Part shown: positions 1-6,348 of the stretch, one piece after another
How positions within the stretch are numbered: position 1 is the stretch's first letter
How the letters are laid out: each line of letters starts with the position of its first letter
Assembly (NCBI GenBank): GCA_916719935.1
Contig: CAKAPY010000048.1
Location: forward strand, 1-8,440
Direction: 5' to 3'
DNA from: an uncultured Actinomyces sp.
GTDB taxonomy: Bacteria > Actinomycetota > Actinomycetes > Actinomycetales > Actinomycetaceae
DNA: 8,440 bases
Translations under genes and position numbers: made by a program
The notes under the pieces: model-generated
The model's input: the letters and a program-made list of their open reading frames with translations, nothing else
Database searches by the model: none
Told to the model about the DNA's origin: nothing

Positions 1-601
1 GGAATCTTCCCATGAACAGTCGCACAAAGCCGACAATGATCATCACTGCAATAGCAATCATGTAGGCATAGGTTGGGATCGCAAACGCTGTCCCCGCTTC
101 TCGCGTTCCTCGCAGGTTGACCAAAGTGAGGAAAATAATCAGTCCAACTGCAATAGGGACTTCTGAACCGCGCAGGCCTGGGAAGATCGTGGTCAGGTAG
201 TTTGCGCCAGAAGAGATTGACACCGCAACCGTCAAAACATAATCGACGAGAAGCGCCGAGGCCACAAGAAGTCCCCAACTGGGGCCAAGATTCGTCGTAA
301 CAACCTCGTAGTCCCCGCCGCCTGAAGGGTAGGCATGAACGGTTTGCCGATAAGACAAAACAACGACAGCCAAAACGCAGGCAACAACCACCCCGACCCA
401 GACCGACTTGATGAGAGCAAGAGAGCCTGCCAATGCAAGGGTGAGGAGAATTTCATCCGGTGCGTAAGCCACAGACGACAGCGCATCAGAAGCGTAGATC
501 GGAAGAGCAAGTCTCTTTGGCAGAAGTTGATGGGCCGCAGCCTTGGAACGAATAGGACGTCCGATTAAAACGCGTTTTGCAGACTCAACGAATGATGACA
601 C
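1..601 (-). CDS. KimA-like APC-superfamily potassium/amino acid permease, N-terminal 200 codons
   Basis: This is the N-terminal part of an integral membrane transporter that continues beyond the left edge. The translation resembles Bacillus subtilis KimA (YdaO), a high-affinity proton-coupled K+ importer of the APC superfamily. Motifs include IGRPIRS (13-19), ASDALSSVAYA (37-47), HAYPSGGGDYE (89-99) and LLVDYVLTVAVSISSG (117-132). From memory, KimA uses D36, Y43, D117, Y118, T121 and S125 around its K+ sites. The equivalents here are D39, Y46, D120, Y121, T124 and S128, all present at a constant +3 offset. Hydrophobic stretches lie near residues 67-82, 109-128, 151-161 and 178-194. GTG at 601 is the only plausible start: an in-frame TAA lies two codons upstream and no other usual start codon occurs before the first conserved motif. 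The neighbouring trkA pair supports potassium transport. In many actinobacteria this gene is annotated only as an amino acid permease, so the substrate is inferred. Confidence 0.88.
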   Translation of the reverse strand, partial: MSSFVESAKRVLIGRPIRSKAAAHQLLPKRLALPIYASDALSSVAYAPDEILLTLALAGSLALIKSVWVGVVVACVLAVVVLSYRQTVHAYPSGGGDYEVVTTNLGPSWGLLVASALLVDYVLTVAVSISSGANYLTTIFPGLRGSEVPIAVGLIIFLTLVNLRGTREAGTAFAIPTYAYMIAIAVMIIVGFVRLFMGRF

Positions 602-607
602 CTCTTA

Positions 608-636
608 AGCGTATCCTCTGGATGACAGAGCGTCAC
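608..636 (-). promoter_or_regulatory. Putative promoter of the kimA-like gene, leaderless arrangement
   Basis: On the minus strand a -35-like GTGACG (636-631) is followed by a 17-base spacer and a -10-like TACGCT (613-608). Six bases then lead directly to the GTG start at 601. The -10 fits the TANNNT pattern of actinobacterial housekeeping promoters, and the transcript would begin at or next to the start codon. The only purine-rich stretch, AAGAGG, abuts the GTG and is too close to act as a ribosome binding site. Start-site mapping would settle it. Confidence 0.55.
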
Positions 637-673
637 TTTTGGACGCGTACAGAGCAACTTTTGAGTCAAACAG

Positions 674-702
674 ATGCCATAACCGCTTTGTGCGAGTAGC
701 GT
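674..702 (+). promoter_or_regulatory. Putative promoter of the trkA pair, leaderless arrangement
   Basis: A weak -35-like ATGCCA (674-679) is followed by a 17-base spacer, a -10-like TAGCGT (697-702), six bases, and GTG at 709. This repeats the geometry of the divergent kimA-like promoter. GGAG at 704-707 sits one base from the GTG, too close for normal Shine-Dalgarno pairing. The two promoters share a 107-bp gap and fire in opposite directions. Confidence 0.5.
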
Positions 703-708
703 TGGAGT

Positions 709-1374
709 GTGCACTTTGTAATTATGGGATGCGGCCGAGTCGGCGCCAGTCTTGCTACTATTTTGGACGCGCAAGGACACTCCGTTGCGGTCATTGACTC
801 TGATTCCAAGGCTTTTCAACGCCTTCCTCAGGACTTTTCTGGCCGCCGAGTCACTGGACTCGGTATGGATCGCGATGCCTTAAAACAAGCGGGAATTAAA
901 GATGCCTACGCTTTCGCTGCGGTATCGAATGGCGATAATTCGAACATTATTGCCGCCCGTGTTGCGCGCGAGACTTTCCATGTCGAGCGCGTTGTTGCTC
1001 GAATCTACGACCCAGAACGAGCCTTCGTATACGAACGTCTGGGAATTCCCACAGTTGCCACAGTCAAACGAACGACGGAATCGGTACTTCGCCGTCTGAT
1101 GCCACCTGATGCCGCAGTGACATGGACGCACCCTTCTGGATTGGTTTCTTTGGTCACCGCCACTCCAATCGCTGATTGGTACGGACTTTCTTTCCCCACA
1201 GTCGAGAACTTAACGGGCGAGCGGATTGCCTTCGTCTCCCGCTTAGGAACGATTCTTCCCGCCCGCCCAGAGCTGGTTATTCAGGAACATGACCAGTTGT
1301 ATTTCGCAATTTCTGGTGAAGATCCGCTCCCCCTGCGTGACATCTTGACACGCGCACCACGCCTTGAGGACTAA
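709..1374 (+). CDS. trkA: TrkA-type potassium uptake regulatory subunit, first copy (CeoB-like)
   Basis: This is a cytoplasmic RCK/KTN protein that gates a K+ channel-like partner in response to nucleotides. The 221-residue product begins with a Rossmann motif GCGRVG (7-12), and an acidic D30 closes the second strand, which fits NAD(H) binding. The TrkA-N domain covers about residues 1-120 and a TrkA-C (RCK_C) domain about 140-218. The length is normal for a single-RCK TrkA. The start is GTG; translation probably begins on a leaderless message. The stop lies three bases before the ATG of the second trkA gene, so the two form an operon, equivalent to ceoB-ceoC in mycobacteria. No TrkH or TrkG membrane subunit is in the window. 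The closest membrane partner is the divergent KimA-like permease, but a physical link is only inference. Confidence 0.92.
   Translation: MHFVIMGCGRVGASLATILDAQGHSVAVIDSDSKAFQRLPQDFSGRRVTGLGMDRDALKQAGIKDAYAFAAVSNGDNSNIIAARVARETFHVERVVARIYDPERAFVYERLGIPTVATVKRTTESVLRRLMPPDAAVTWTHPSGLVSLVTATPIADWYGLSFPTVENLTGERIAFVSRLGTILPARPELVIQEHDQLYFAISGEDPLPLRDILTRAPRLED
1366..1370 (+). promoter_or_regulatory. Ribosome binding site of the second trkA gene
   Basis: GAGGA inside the last codons of the first trkA gene lies seven bases before the ATG at 1378. It fixes that start and supports coupled translation of the pair. Confidence 0.7.
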
Positions 1375-1377
1375 GAG

Positions 1378-2061
1378 ATGAAGATTGTTATCGCCGGCGC
1401 CGGTTCCGTGGGACGCTCGGTCGCCCTTGAACTACTCGATCACGGTCACGACGTGACATTAATCGATAAAAAACCCGACCAGTTGCGTGTCGCTTCAGTG
1501 GCTGACGCCGAATGGATTCTTGCCGATGCTTGCTCCCCCGAAGCGCTTTCGGAAGCGGGCGTGCGTGATGCTGATGTCGTCTTGGCAGCAACAGGAGATG
1601 ACAAAGCAAATTTGGTGATTTCACTTCTTGCGAAGACTGAATTTGCTGTCCCACGTGTTGTTGCACGACAAAACAATCCAAAGAACGAATGGCTATTCGA
1701 CGCCTCTTGGGGAGTGGACGTTCCCGTATCGACACCACGAATTATGACTGCTTTGGTCGAGGAAGCGATCTCTGTCGGAACCCCGGTGAAACTCTTCGCC
1801 TTCAACTCTGCACAGTCTGCAATGTATGCCTTCGTCTTGCCAGACGACTCACCAATCATTGGCAGGAGCATTGGCGACGTCGCATTCCCGCCGCGTGTTG
1901 TCTTGAGCGCGCTTTTGCGTGATGGTGCGCCTTTTGCACCTCAGGCGGATGATTCCTATCAGGCTGGTGATGAACTCGTCCTGCTGATTTCAGATCGCGG
2001 AGGTCACGTTCTCAACGCGCTAAACCGCATGTTGACGCAGGAAGTAGAAGCTGAGGCTTAG
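1378..2061 (+). CDS. trkA: TrkA-type potassium uptake regulatory subunit, second copy (CeoC-like)
   Basis: This is the second RCK/KTN subunit, 227 residues. It has its own Rossmann motif GAGSVG (7-12) and D30 at the end of strand two, so both copies keep the dinucleotide-binding signature. TrkA-N spans about 1-120, and the TrkA-C domain follows from about 135 to 218, ending in the strand-rich YQAGDELVLLIS segment. E. coli TrkA fuses two such units in one chain, whereas actinobacteria commonly have two separate genes, which probably form mixed or paired RCK assemblies. ATG at 1378 is supported by GAGGA seven bases upstream. The gene converges on the DUF3159 gene, with only eight bases between the stop codons. 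Confidence 0.92.
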   Translation: MKIVIAGAGSVGRSVALELLDHGHDVTLIDKKPDQLRVASVADAEWILADACSPEALSEAGVRDADVVLAATGDDKANLVISLLAKTEFAVPRVVARQNNPKNEWLFDASWGVDVPVSTPRIMTALVEEAISVGTPVKLFAFNSAQSAMYAFVLPDDSPIIGRSIGDVAFPPRVVLSALLRDGAPFAPQADDSYQAGDELVLLISDRGGHVLNALNRMLTQEVEAEA

Positions 2062-2069
2062 GTAAAGGA

Positions 2070-2741
2070 CTAGTCCTCTTCAGGAGCATTCGCAGATTCG
2101 GAACGCGCATGATGCAGCCGAAAATCATCCTTCAGGAGCCACCAGGTCAGCCAGGCAACAGGAATAAAAAGCGGGATTCCCAACGCGATCTTCATTGCTG
2201 AAAGCCACGCGACTTGTTCGCTCAGCCACAGGGGCACTTGAACAGCCAAGCGAATGATAAAGACTGCAGACCATGCCAAGGTCAGCCACACGCATTTTAC
2301 CGCGAGATCACGCGCTTCTGGCTCTTTCACCCAACGAATGGGACGCCCGGTTAAGAGTCCAAAAAGTACCGAAACTAGTGGCCAGCCAATAACCAAACTG
2401 ACCAGTAAGACCAATGCCCATGCTGCGTTCGTCACGATGCCCCAGGTGAAGAAGTTAATTCCCTTCCCCGAGACCAGTGCCCACACCAATGCAATCCCAA
2501 CCCCAAGAAGTCCTGATAGAGATTGGACGATTGACTGGCGCTGAATGAGACGGATGATTGCAAATAGTACCGAGCACAACGCCGAGGCAATCGCGGACAG
2601 CAGCAGCGCACCACTGAGCACATAGAAGCCTAAGAATACGAGGCCGGGAAGGACGGCCTCGGCAATACCACGTGCTCCCCCAAGTACGTCAGAGGCCGAA
2701 AATTCATCTTGGGCAAGCCACGCGTATCGGTTATTCGACAT
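2070..2741 (-). CDS. DUF3159 family multi-pass membrane protein
   Basis: This is a 223-residue membrane protein of unknown function that matches the DUF3159 family (Rv2693c type) by content and position. It has about six hydrophobic helices, near residues 30-50, 50-66, 78-92, 100-130, 150-168 and 185-203. The charged C-terminal tail ends in NAPEED. ATG at 2741 is preferred: AGAGG lies just upstream and the protein then begins MSNNRYAW. A TTG at 2753 would add four residues. The start lies inside the end of the OB-fold gene, so it is the last cistron of the DUF3710/OB-fold/DUF3159 unit and is probably translationally coupled. It may be a partner of its OB-fold neighbour, but its role is unknown. 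Confidence 0.85.
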   Translation of the reverse strand: MSNNRYAWLAQDEFSASDVLGGARGIAEAVLPGLVFLGFYVLSGALLLSAIASALCSVLFAIIRLIQRQSIVQSLSGLLGVGIALVWALVSGKGINFFTWGIVTNAAWALVLLVSLVIGWPLVSVLFGLLTGRPIRWVKEPEARDLAVKCVWLTLAWSAVFIIRLAVQVPLWLSEQVAWLSAMKIALGIPLFIPVAWLTWWLLKDDFRLHHARSESANAPEED

Positions 2742-3108
2742 TGTCCTCTGCAATCAGACGATAGAGCGGGTTCGTCATCACTTTTACCCCATTGGTGACA
2801 CCAATTGTTCCCTCGACTTCAAGGTGAACACCCGCATGCATACCGGGGATGTCACTGCGTCCCGGCCAGCGAAGGACAATTGTCCCTGTTCCATCAAAGA
2901 GAGTGGCATCAATCAGTGGACGAATATTTTCCGGATAGTAGGTGACCGACTGAATCGTGCCAAAGAGAACTGCTTTTTGACGATCCTGAACGTCGGCGAC
3001 AGCTAAACGCCCGCGTTCTTCCCGGCTCCGTTTCTCATCGTTAGCGTCGATATCTTCGCGACTCAGTGAAAGCATTTTCACTGCACGGCCTATGAGGTCC
3101 TTAAACAT
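2731..3108 (-). CDS. Small OB-fold nucleic-acid-binding-type protein
   Basis: This is a 125-residue soluble protein whose position and sequence match the OB-fold protein (Rv2694c type) always found beside DUF3710 and DUF3159. Residues 1-40 form a charged, probably helical lead. A beta-rich segment from about 41 to 120 fits a five-stranded OB barrel: VLFGTIQSV, LIDATLFDGTGTIVLRW and GVHLEVEGTIG are alternating strand-like stretches. The family resembles OB domains of RecG/aspartyl-tRNA synthetase type, but the ligand is unknown. The reading frame stays open upstream to 3330. ATG at 3108 was chosen because it gives the family's usual N-terminus and an ATGTTTAA overlap with the end of DUF3710, whereas a longer start would lie deep inside that gene. 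It overlaps DUF3159 downstream by 11 bases. Confidence 0.85.
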   Translation of the reverse strand: MFKDLIGRAVKMLSLSREDIDANDEKRSREERGRLAVADVQDRQKAVLFGTIQSVTYYPENIRPLIDATLFDGTGTIVLRWPGRSDIPGMHAGVHLEVEGTIGVTNGVKVMTNPLYRLIAEDNVE

Positions 3109-3745
3109 TGGGAACTCGCGACGCGTTCTGATCGGGAAGATGAAGTGGCAATAGATCCAGTCGTGGTCTGGGTTCGTCGCCACGTACGACAACAATGCGG
3201 TCGATGAGTTCCTCGAAGTCATCAGCCTCTTGACCGCCCAATGCTGCAGGGCCGACCATATCGATTCGCGCGAACCAACGGTCACCCTCGCGTCCGATAA
3301 TTCGGGTCCGCGTGGTGCCCTTCTTCCCATCGGGAAGCGTCACTGCCTCATCAACTTCAAGCTCATCACCGTAGCGAGTGCGCTTTTCGTGAACTGTACT
3401 GCCGTTCTCTTCATAGGCGGCGCGAATCTGCGGACGAAGTTCATCCCAGGTTCCACCCGAGCGCGGCGCAGCGGCAATAGAGAACTGAAGTCCCGAGGAA
3501 GCGAGCACCAACATAATTCGAATGATGCTTTGGCCATCTTCGCCAGCTTGTGCACGAATCTGCATGCCCGGTACAGCAGGAATTCGCAGCGAACCTAGGT
3601 CAACATAATCGACCGAGGTATCAACTTCGTATTCTTCGCGGGGGCCGGGGATCTGCCACAGTTCTGACTCGTCGTAGAGCTGGGGGCGTACTTCCTCTTC
3701 TACCTCTTCTTGAACAGTGTCTTCCTTGCGTGAACGTCCGAACAT
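3101..3745 (-). CDS. DUF3710 family protein
   Basis: This is a 214-residue soluble protein matching DUF3710 (Rv2696c type), an actinobacterial family without a known function. It begins MFGRSRKED, has an acidic stretch near residues 8-28, then a beta-rich conserved core from about 45 to 190 including DLGSLRIP and GREGDRWFARIDMVGPAAL. It ends with the characteristic IVVVRGDEP and LPLHLP segments. The length is usual for the family. It heads an overlapping set with the OB-fold and DUF3159 genes. The gap to the DUF4193 stop upstream is only 18 bp. In many actinobacteria dut and a DUF3093 gene lie in that gap, and both are missing here. ATG at 3745 has no Shine-Dalgarno site, and an extended -10-like motif sits six bases upstream. 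Confidence 0.88.
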   Translation of the reverse strand: MFGRSRKEDTVQEEVEEEVRPQLYDESELWQIPGPREEYEVDTSVDYVDLGSLRIPAVPGMQIRAQAGEDGQSIIRIMLVLASSGLQFSIAAAPRSGGTWDELRPQIRAAYEENGSTVHEKRTRYGDELEVDEAVTLPDGKKGTTRTRIIGREGDRWFARIDMVGPAALGGQEADDFEELIDRIVVVRGDEPRPRLDLLPLHLPDQNASRVPNV

Positions 3746-3751
3746 AACTGA

Positions 3752-3760
3752 ATTATCTCA
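3752..3760 (-). promoter_or_regulatory. Putative extended -10 promoter of DUF3710, leaderless arrangement
   Basis: The minus strand reads TGA then GATAAT (3757-3752), which differs from TATAAT at one base and has a TGN extension. Six bases separate it from ATG at 3745. The motif lies in the short gap before DUF3710 and just past the DUF4193 stop. Read-through from DUF4193 is an alternative way of expressing the operon. Any -35 (CTGAGT at 3780-3775) is weak. Confidence 0.5.
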
Positions 3761-3763
3761 CGC

Positions 3764-4066
3764 TCAGCCAGCACACTCAGTGCAGACGGGCTGTCCATTG
3801 TCATCGACGTAGGCAAGCTGAGAAGCGTGATGGACCAAGAAGCACATTGAGCAGGTGAATTCGTCATCCTGCTTGGGGACGACGTGAACCGTCAGCTCTT
3901 CCTTCGAAAGATCTGCACCGGGAAGCTCAAAATTCTCTGCGGCCTCATTTTCATCCTCGTCGACATTCGCCGAACCAGAATCATTGCGACGCGACTTCAG
4001 CTCCTCAATGGAGTCCTCTGCAACATCATCATCATTCTTACGAGGTGCATCGTAATCGGTGGCCAT
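3764..4066 (-). CDS. DUF4193 family small zinc-ribbon-like protein
   Basis: This is a 100-residue acidic protein matching the DUF4193 family (Rv2699c type). It begins MATDYDAPRK, has an acidic middle with SIEELKSRRND (19-29) and FELPGADLS (46-54), and ends in a compact metal-binding-like module. The two Cys pairs are C72-x2-C75 and C95-x2-C98, consistent with one structural zinc. No enzyme motif is visible, and the family's function is unknown. The frame is open to 4180, but ATG at 4066 follows GGGAGG by four to five bases and gives the canonical family start. It diverges from sepH across 171 bp and is followed after 18 bp by DUF3710. Confidence 0.9.
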   Translation of the reverse strand: MATDYDAPRKNDDDVAEDSIEELKSRRNDSGSANVDEDENEAAENFELPGADLSKEELTVHVVPKQDDEFTCSMCFLVHHASQLAYVDDNGQPVCTECAG

Positions 4067-4071
4067 TTTGT

Positions 4072-4077
4072 CCTCCC
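4072..4077 (-). promoter_or_regulatory. Strong ribosome binding site of DUF4193
   Basis: GGGAGG on the minus strand lies five bases before ATG at 4066 and decides the start against longer in-frame options up to 4180. Confidence 0.8.
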
Positions 4078-4105
4078 TTTTTCTCATCATGTATTGCGCT
4101 CCCGC

Positions 4106-4136
4106 GTAACACATTCGCTGCGCTGCAGGGTAACAC
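4106..4136. repeat. Pair of short direct repeats in the DUF4193-sepH gap
   Basis: GTAACAC occurs at 4106-4112 and again at 4130-4136, 24 bp apart, on the side of the gap nearer to DUF4193. The spacing is a little over two helical turns, which could suit a dimeric regulator. Two seven-base copies can also arise by chance. No protein is assigned. Confidence 0.3.
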
Positions 4137-4224
4137 GTTGAAACTTTACGCGCTACTGAAAAGGACACGCGCCTCAGCAATCAAGGATTTTAACGCCATA
4201 TTTGAGAAAATTTGACCACGAAGC

Positions 4225-4232
4225 AAGGAGGA
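4225..4232 (+). promoter_or_regulatory. Strong ribosome binding site of sepH
   Basis: AAGGAGGA lies five bases before ATG at 4238, close to ideal pairing with 16S rRNA. It selects this start over an in-frame TTG at 4202 that would add 12 residues. The upstream gap (4067-4237) therefore holds a real 5' leader, unlike most other genes here. I could not pick a convincing -35/-10 pair for sepH. Confidence 0.85.
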
Positions 4233-4237
4233 AAGCG

Positions 4238-5209
4238 ATGATCGATCTTGATCTTCTCGGAGTAGGTGCTGACGAGGAAACACTGGTATTCACAGACAGT
4301 GAAGGCCGTCGTTACACCACCCCGATCACAGACGAACTGCGTGGTGCTGTTCGTCGCGATCGTCCGCGCATCGAGGCGGTTACCGAAGATAAGCCCCTGC
4401 GTCCTCGTGAAATCCAAGCCTTGCTTCGTTCTGGCGCACGAGCCGTCGATATCGCACGCGAACACAATGTTGAGGTCTCGCAAATCACTCGCTTCGAAGC
4501 TCCCGTTCAGGCAGAGAAGGATTATGCACTTCAGCGCGCTCTTTCCAGCCCGATTGGAAATCTTCCCGACTCCCCCGTTATGGGTGACTTGGTTGTTGAC
4601 CGATTGGCAGCCCGTGGAGTCTCTCCCGACTCCTTGCATTGGTCGGCATCGCGTCAAGCGGATTCCCCGTGGGTGATTCACTTGACCTTCATCCAAGGTG
4701 CGGTCGAGCACGGTGCGCAGTGGCGCTTACAGTCTTCCGGCCATCTCGAGGCCATTGATGAGGAAGCCCGTTGGCTGACCGAGACTGCTTCCCCGACTGG
4801 AGTCCAGAGTTTTACTTCACTCCCCCTTCCAGCCCCCGTTGTCTCTGCGGATCGTTCTGATATCGAAGAACGTGAAGCCCTGGTCGAGCAGCTCAATGCT
4901 CAACGCGGTAAGCCTCAAGAAATTGAGTATGAGCTCGATGACGAGGAAGAGGAAGAAGAAACCTCAGAGGAGCGCCCCCATCTACCTGCCGGGGTTGAAT
5001 CTTTGGCAGCGCGTATCCATTCCTTAACCGAGGCGCGAAAGAGCTCCCCAGAAGTAAAGGAATCTGCGGAAACAACTCAGGCCATTGAAGATCAACCTCT
5101 GCCGCTGGAACAGCTTGAAGATATTCCTCAGGCTCCCGCTGCTGCGAAAAAGTCGAAGAGGCGTTCCGTTCCCAGCTGGGACGAGATCGTTTTCGGCTCG
5201 CGTCCCTAA
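4238..5209 (+). CDS. sepH: SepH, FtsZ-associated cell division protein (DUF3071)
   Basis: SepH is an actinobacterial division protein that binds FtsZ and promotes its assembly, and it acts at the septum. The 323-residue product has the conserved N-terminal domain (about 1-165) with LRPREIQALLRSG (54-66) leading into a helix-turn-helix-like segment (about 55-88) and RFEAPVQAE (85-93). It then has a variable, strongly acidic linker with a DDEEEEEE run near 234-241. The short conserved C-terminal motif, SVPSWDEIVFGSRP (310-323), is a family hallmark. The length is typical. It diverges from DUF4193, and its TAA overlaps the TAG of the convergent phosphatase gene. In Streptomyces and mycobacteria sepH occupies the same neighbourhood, which supports orthology. 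Confidence 0.95.
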   Translation: MIDLDLLGVGADEETLVFTDSEGRRYTTPITDELRGAVRRDRPRIEAVTEDKPLRPREIQALLRSGARAVDIAREHNVEVSQITRFEAPVQAEKDYALQRALSSPIGNLPDSPVMGDLVVDRLAARGVSPDSLHWSASRQADSPWVIHLTFIQGAVEHGAQWRLQSSGHLEAIDEEARWLTETASPTGVQSFTSLPLPAPVVSADRSDIEEREALVEQLNAQRGKPQEIEYELDDEEEEEETSEERPHLPAGVESLAARIHSLTEARKSSPEVKESAETTQAIEDQPLPLEQLEDIPQAPAAAKKSKRRSVPSWDEIVFGSRP

Positions 5210-6348
5210 GCAAGCACCGCTAGCGGAATCAGCATCTCATCAGTTGTCAGAGAGCCATGGACGCCGATGAGAGACATAGCTCCCGGGCTTTGAGTGCGAC
5301 TATCGACTACCCCGCCACGGCCTCGTGAGAAGACAACGAAATCACCACTCTCGGCGAGGCCCGGGCCCGTACCGATCAATTCTGGTAGTTCATCAGCTCC
5401 TATTACCCATGCATGCTCACCAAGGAATTCTTCCCAACGGTTGCGTACCTGCAGCTCGTTCACGCCCGGAAGACAGTGAACATGAACTGCTCGTGTTTCC
5501 CCAGCGACTGCGCGCACGCCCTGGCTCAAAGGAGAAAACTCAGCGACGTTATAGAGCTGATCAAAATCAATATTCACCATGCCGTGGTCGGCGGTGAGGA
5601 CAACGCGAACATCGTCTGGAAGAGAGCTCAGGAAACGCCCAAGTCCAGCATCGAAGTCTTCTAAGGCATCGCTCCACTGACCTGATCCAACCCCGTGAGC
5701 GTGACCGGCGGCATCGATCTCAGACCAATAGAGATAAACCAACTTCGTCCCCGAGCGAATCTGGTCAATTGCCGCCTGGCACCGTTCCTCCCATGACGTA
5801 GCCGGCACGAAACGAGCACCTCGAAGAGCGGCTGAAGTAAGTCCAGAGCCAGCAAACTTGGCTGGAAGGATGGTCGCGCAAGGGAGCGAGGCGGCAGAAA
5901 GTTGTTCGAAGTAGGTCGGGCATTCTTGCCACTGCGCTGGATCAATGCCATCTGTAAAGGCAAGGAGGTTAAAGAGACGCTCTCCGTGAAAGACACTGTA
6001 ACCGACCATACGGGTTCGACCGGGAAGCTGACCAGTTCCGCAGGCGGTAATGCCTGCAGCCGTCGTCGAGGGAACAACGGAATAAGCAGTGCAAATCTGA
6101 TCCCTCAATCCGCGAAGGTTTCGCGCGTGCCCTAAGTGATCCATCAAAGGAATGAGGCCAAGGCCGTCAACCAAAATGACGACTGCGGCCTTAGCGCGTT
6201 CCAACCCCAGCCTTGAGGAAAGATCGGGGCGCGCGAGAGCCAATTCGGGTTCGACTGCTCCCATTACTGCGGGAATCACCTGCGTCAGGCGAAAATCATC
6301 CGTTCTCGGTAAGGCTGCTCCTGTAGCGCGGAGATGATCAGTGAGCAT
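5206..6348 (-). CDS. Alkaline phosphatase superfamily phosphodiesterase / nucleotide pyrophosphatase-like protein
   Basis: This is a 380-residue metal-dependent hydrolase of the type I phosphodiesterase / nucleotide pyrophosphatase fold. The two-zinc ligand set can be followed along the chain: D61 in LVDGLG, the nucleophile region PSTTAAG (93-99), D212 and H216 in DAAGHAHG, D254 and H255 in TADHGM, and H364 in GVHGS. All expected metal ligands are present, so it should be active on a phosphodiester or phosphomonoester; the exact nucleophile residue and the substrate cannot be assigned. There is no signal peptide or membrane segment, so it is probably cytoplasmic. The ATG lies inside the end of the DUF5998 gene (11-base overlap) with GAGG nine bases upstream, so the two are one operon. 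Confidence 0.9.
   Translation of the reverse strand: MLTDHLRATGAALPRTDDFRLTQVIPAVMGAVEPELALARPDLSSRLGLERAKAAVVILVDGLGLIPLMDHLGHARNLRGLRDQICTAYSVVPSTTAAGITACGTGQLPGRTRMVGYSVFHGERLFNLLAFTDGIDPAQWQECPTYFEQLSAASLPCATILPAKFAGSGLTSAALRGARFVPATSWEERCQAAIDQIRSGTKLVYLYWSEIDAAGHAHGVGSGQWSDALEDFDAGLGRFLSSLPDDVRVVLTADHGMVNIDFDQLYNVAEFSPLSQGVRAVAGETRAVHVHCLPGVNELQVRNRWEEFLGEHAWVIGADELPELIGTGPGLAESGDFVVFSRGRGGVVDSRTQSPGAMSLIGVHGSLTTDEMLIPLAVLA

Noticed and set aside
602..708. Possible c-di-AMP (ydaO-type) riboswitch upstream of the KimA-like gene
   Set aside because: The gap is only 107 bp and the likely promoter abuts the start codon, leaving no leader; no riboswitch-like stems are visible.
637..771. Eleven-base exact repeat TTTTGGACGCG at 637-647 and 761-771
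   Set aside because: Several 11-base repeats are expected by chance in a window of this size, and the second copy lies inside trkA coding sequence.
1388..1871. Long open frames antisense to the second trkA gene (116 and 141 codons)
   Set aside because: Their translations are low-complexity or basic with no family resemblance; they are shadows of the trkA reading frame.
2066..2077. Perfect 12-base palindrome AGGACTAGTCCT between the convergent trkA2 and DUF3159 genes, considered as a terminator
   Set aside because: Only four base pairs could form around a four-base loop and there is no T run, so it is too weak for an intrinsic terminator.
3109..3330. N-terminal extension of the OB-fold frame by 74 residues
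   Set aside because: The extension lies wholly inside DUF3710 in another frame and is unlike the family; ATG at 3108 gives the normal N-terminus.
4067..4180. N-terminal extension of DUF4193 by 38 residues
   Set aside because: The strong GGGAGG site and the MATDYDAPRK start place translation at 4066.
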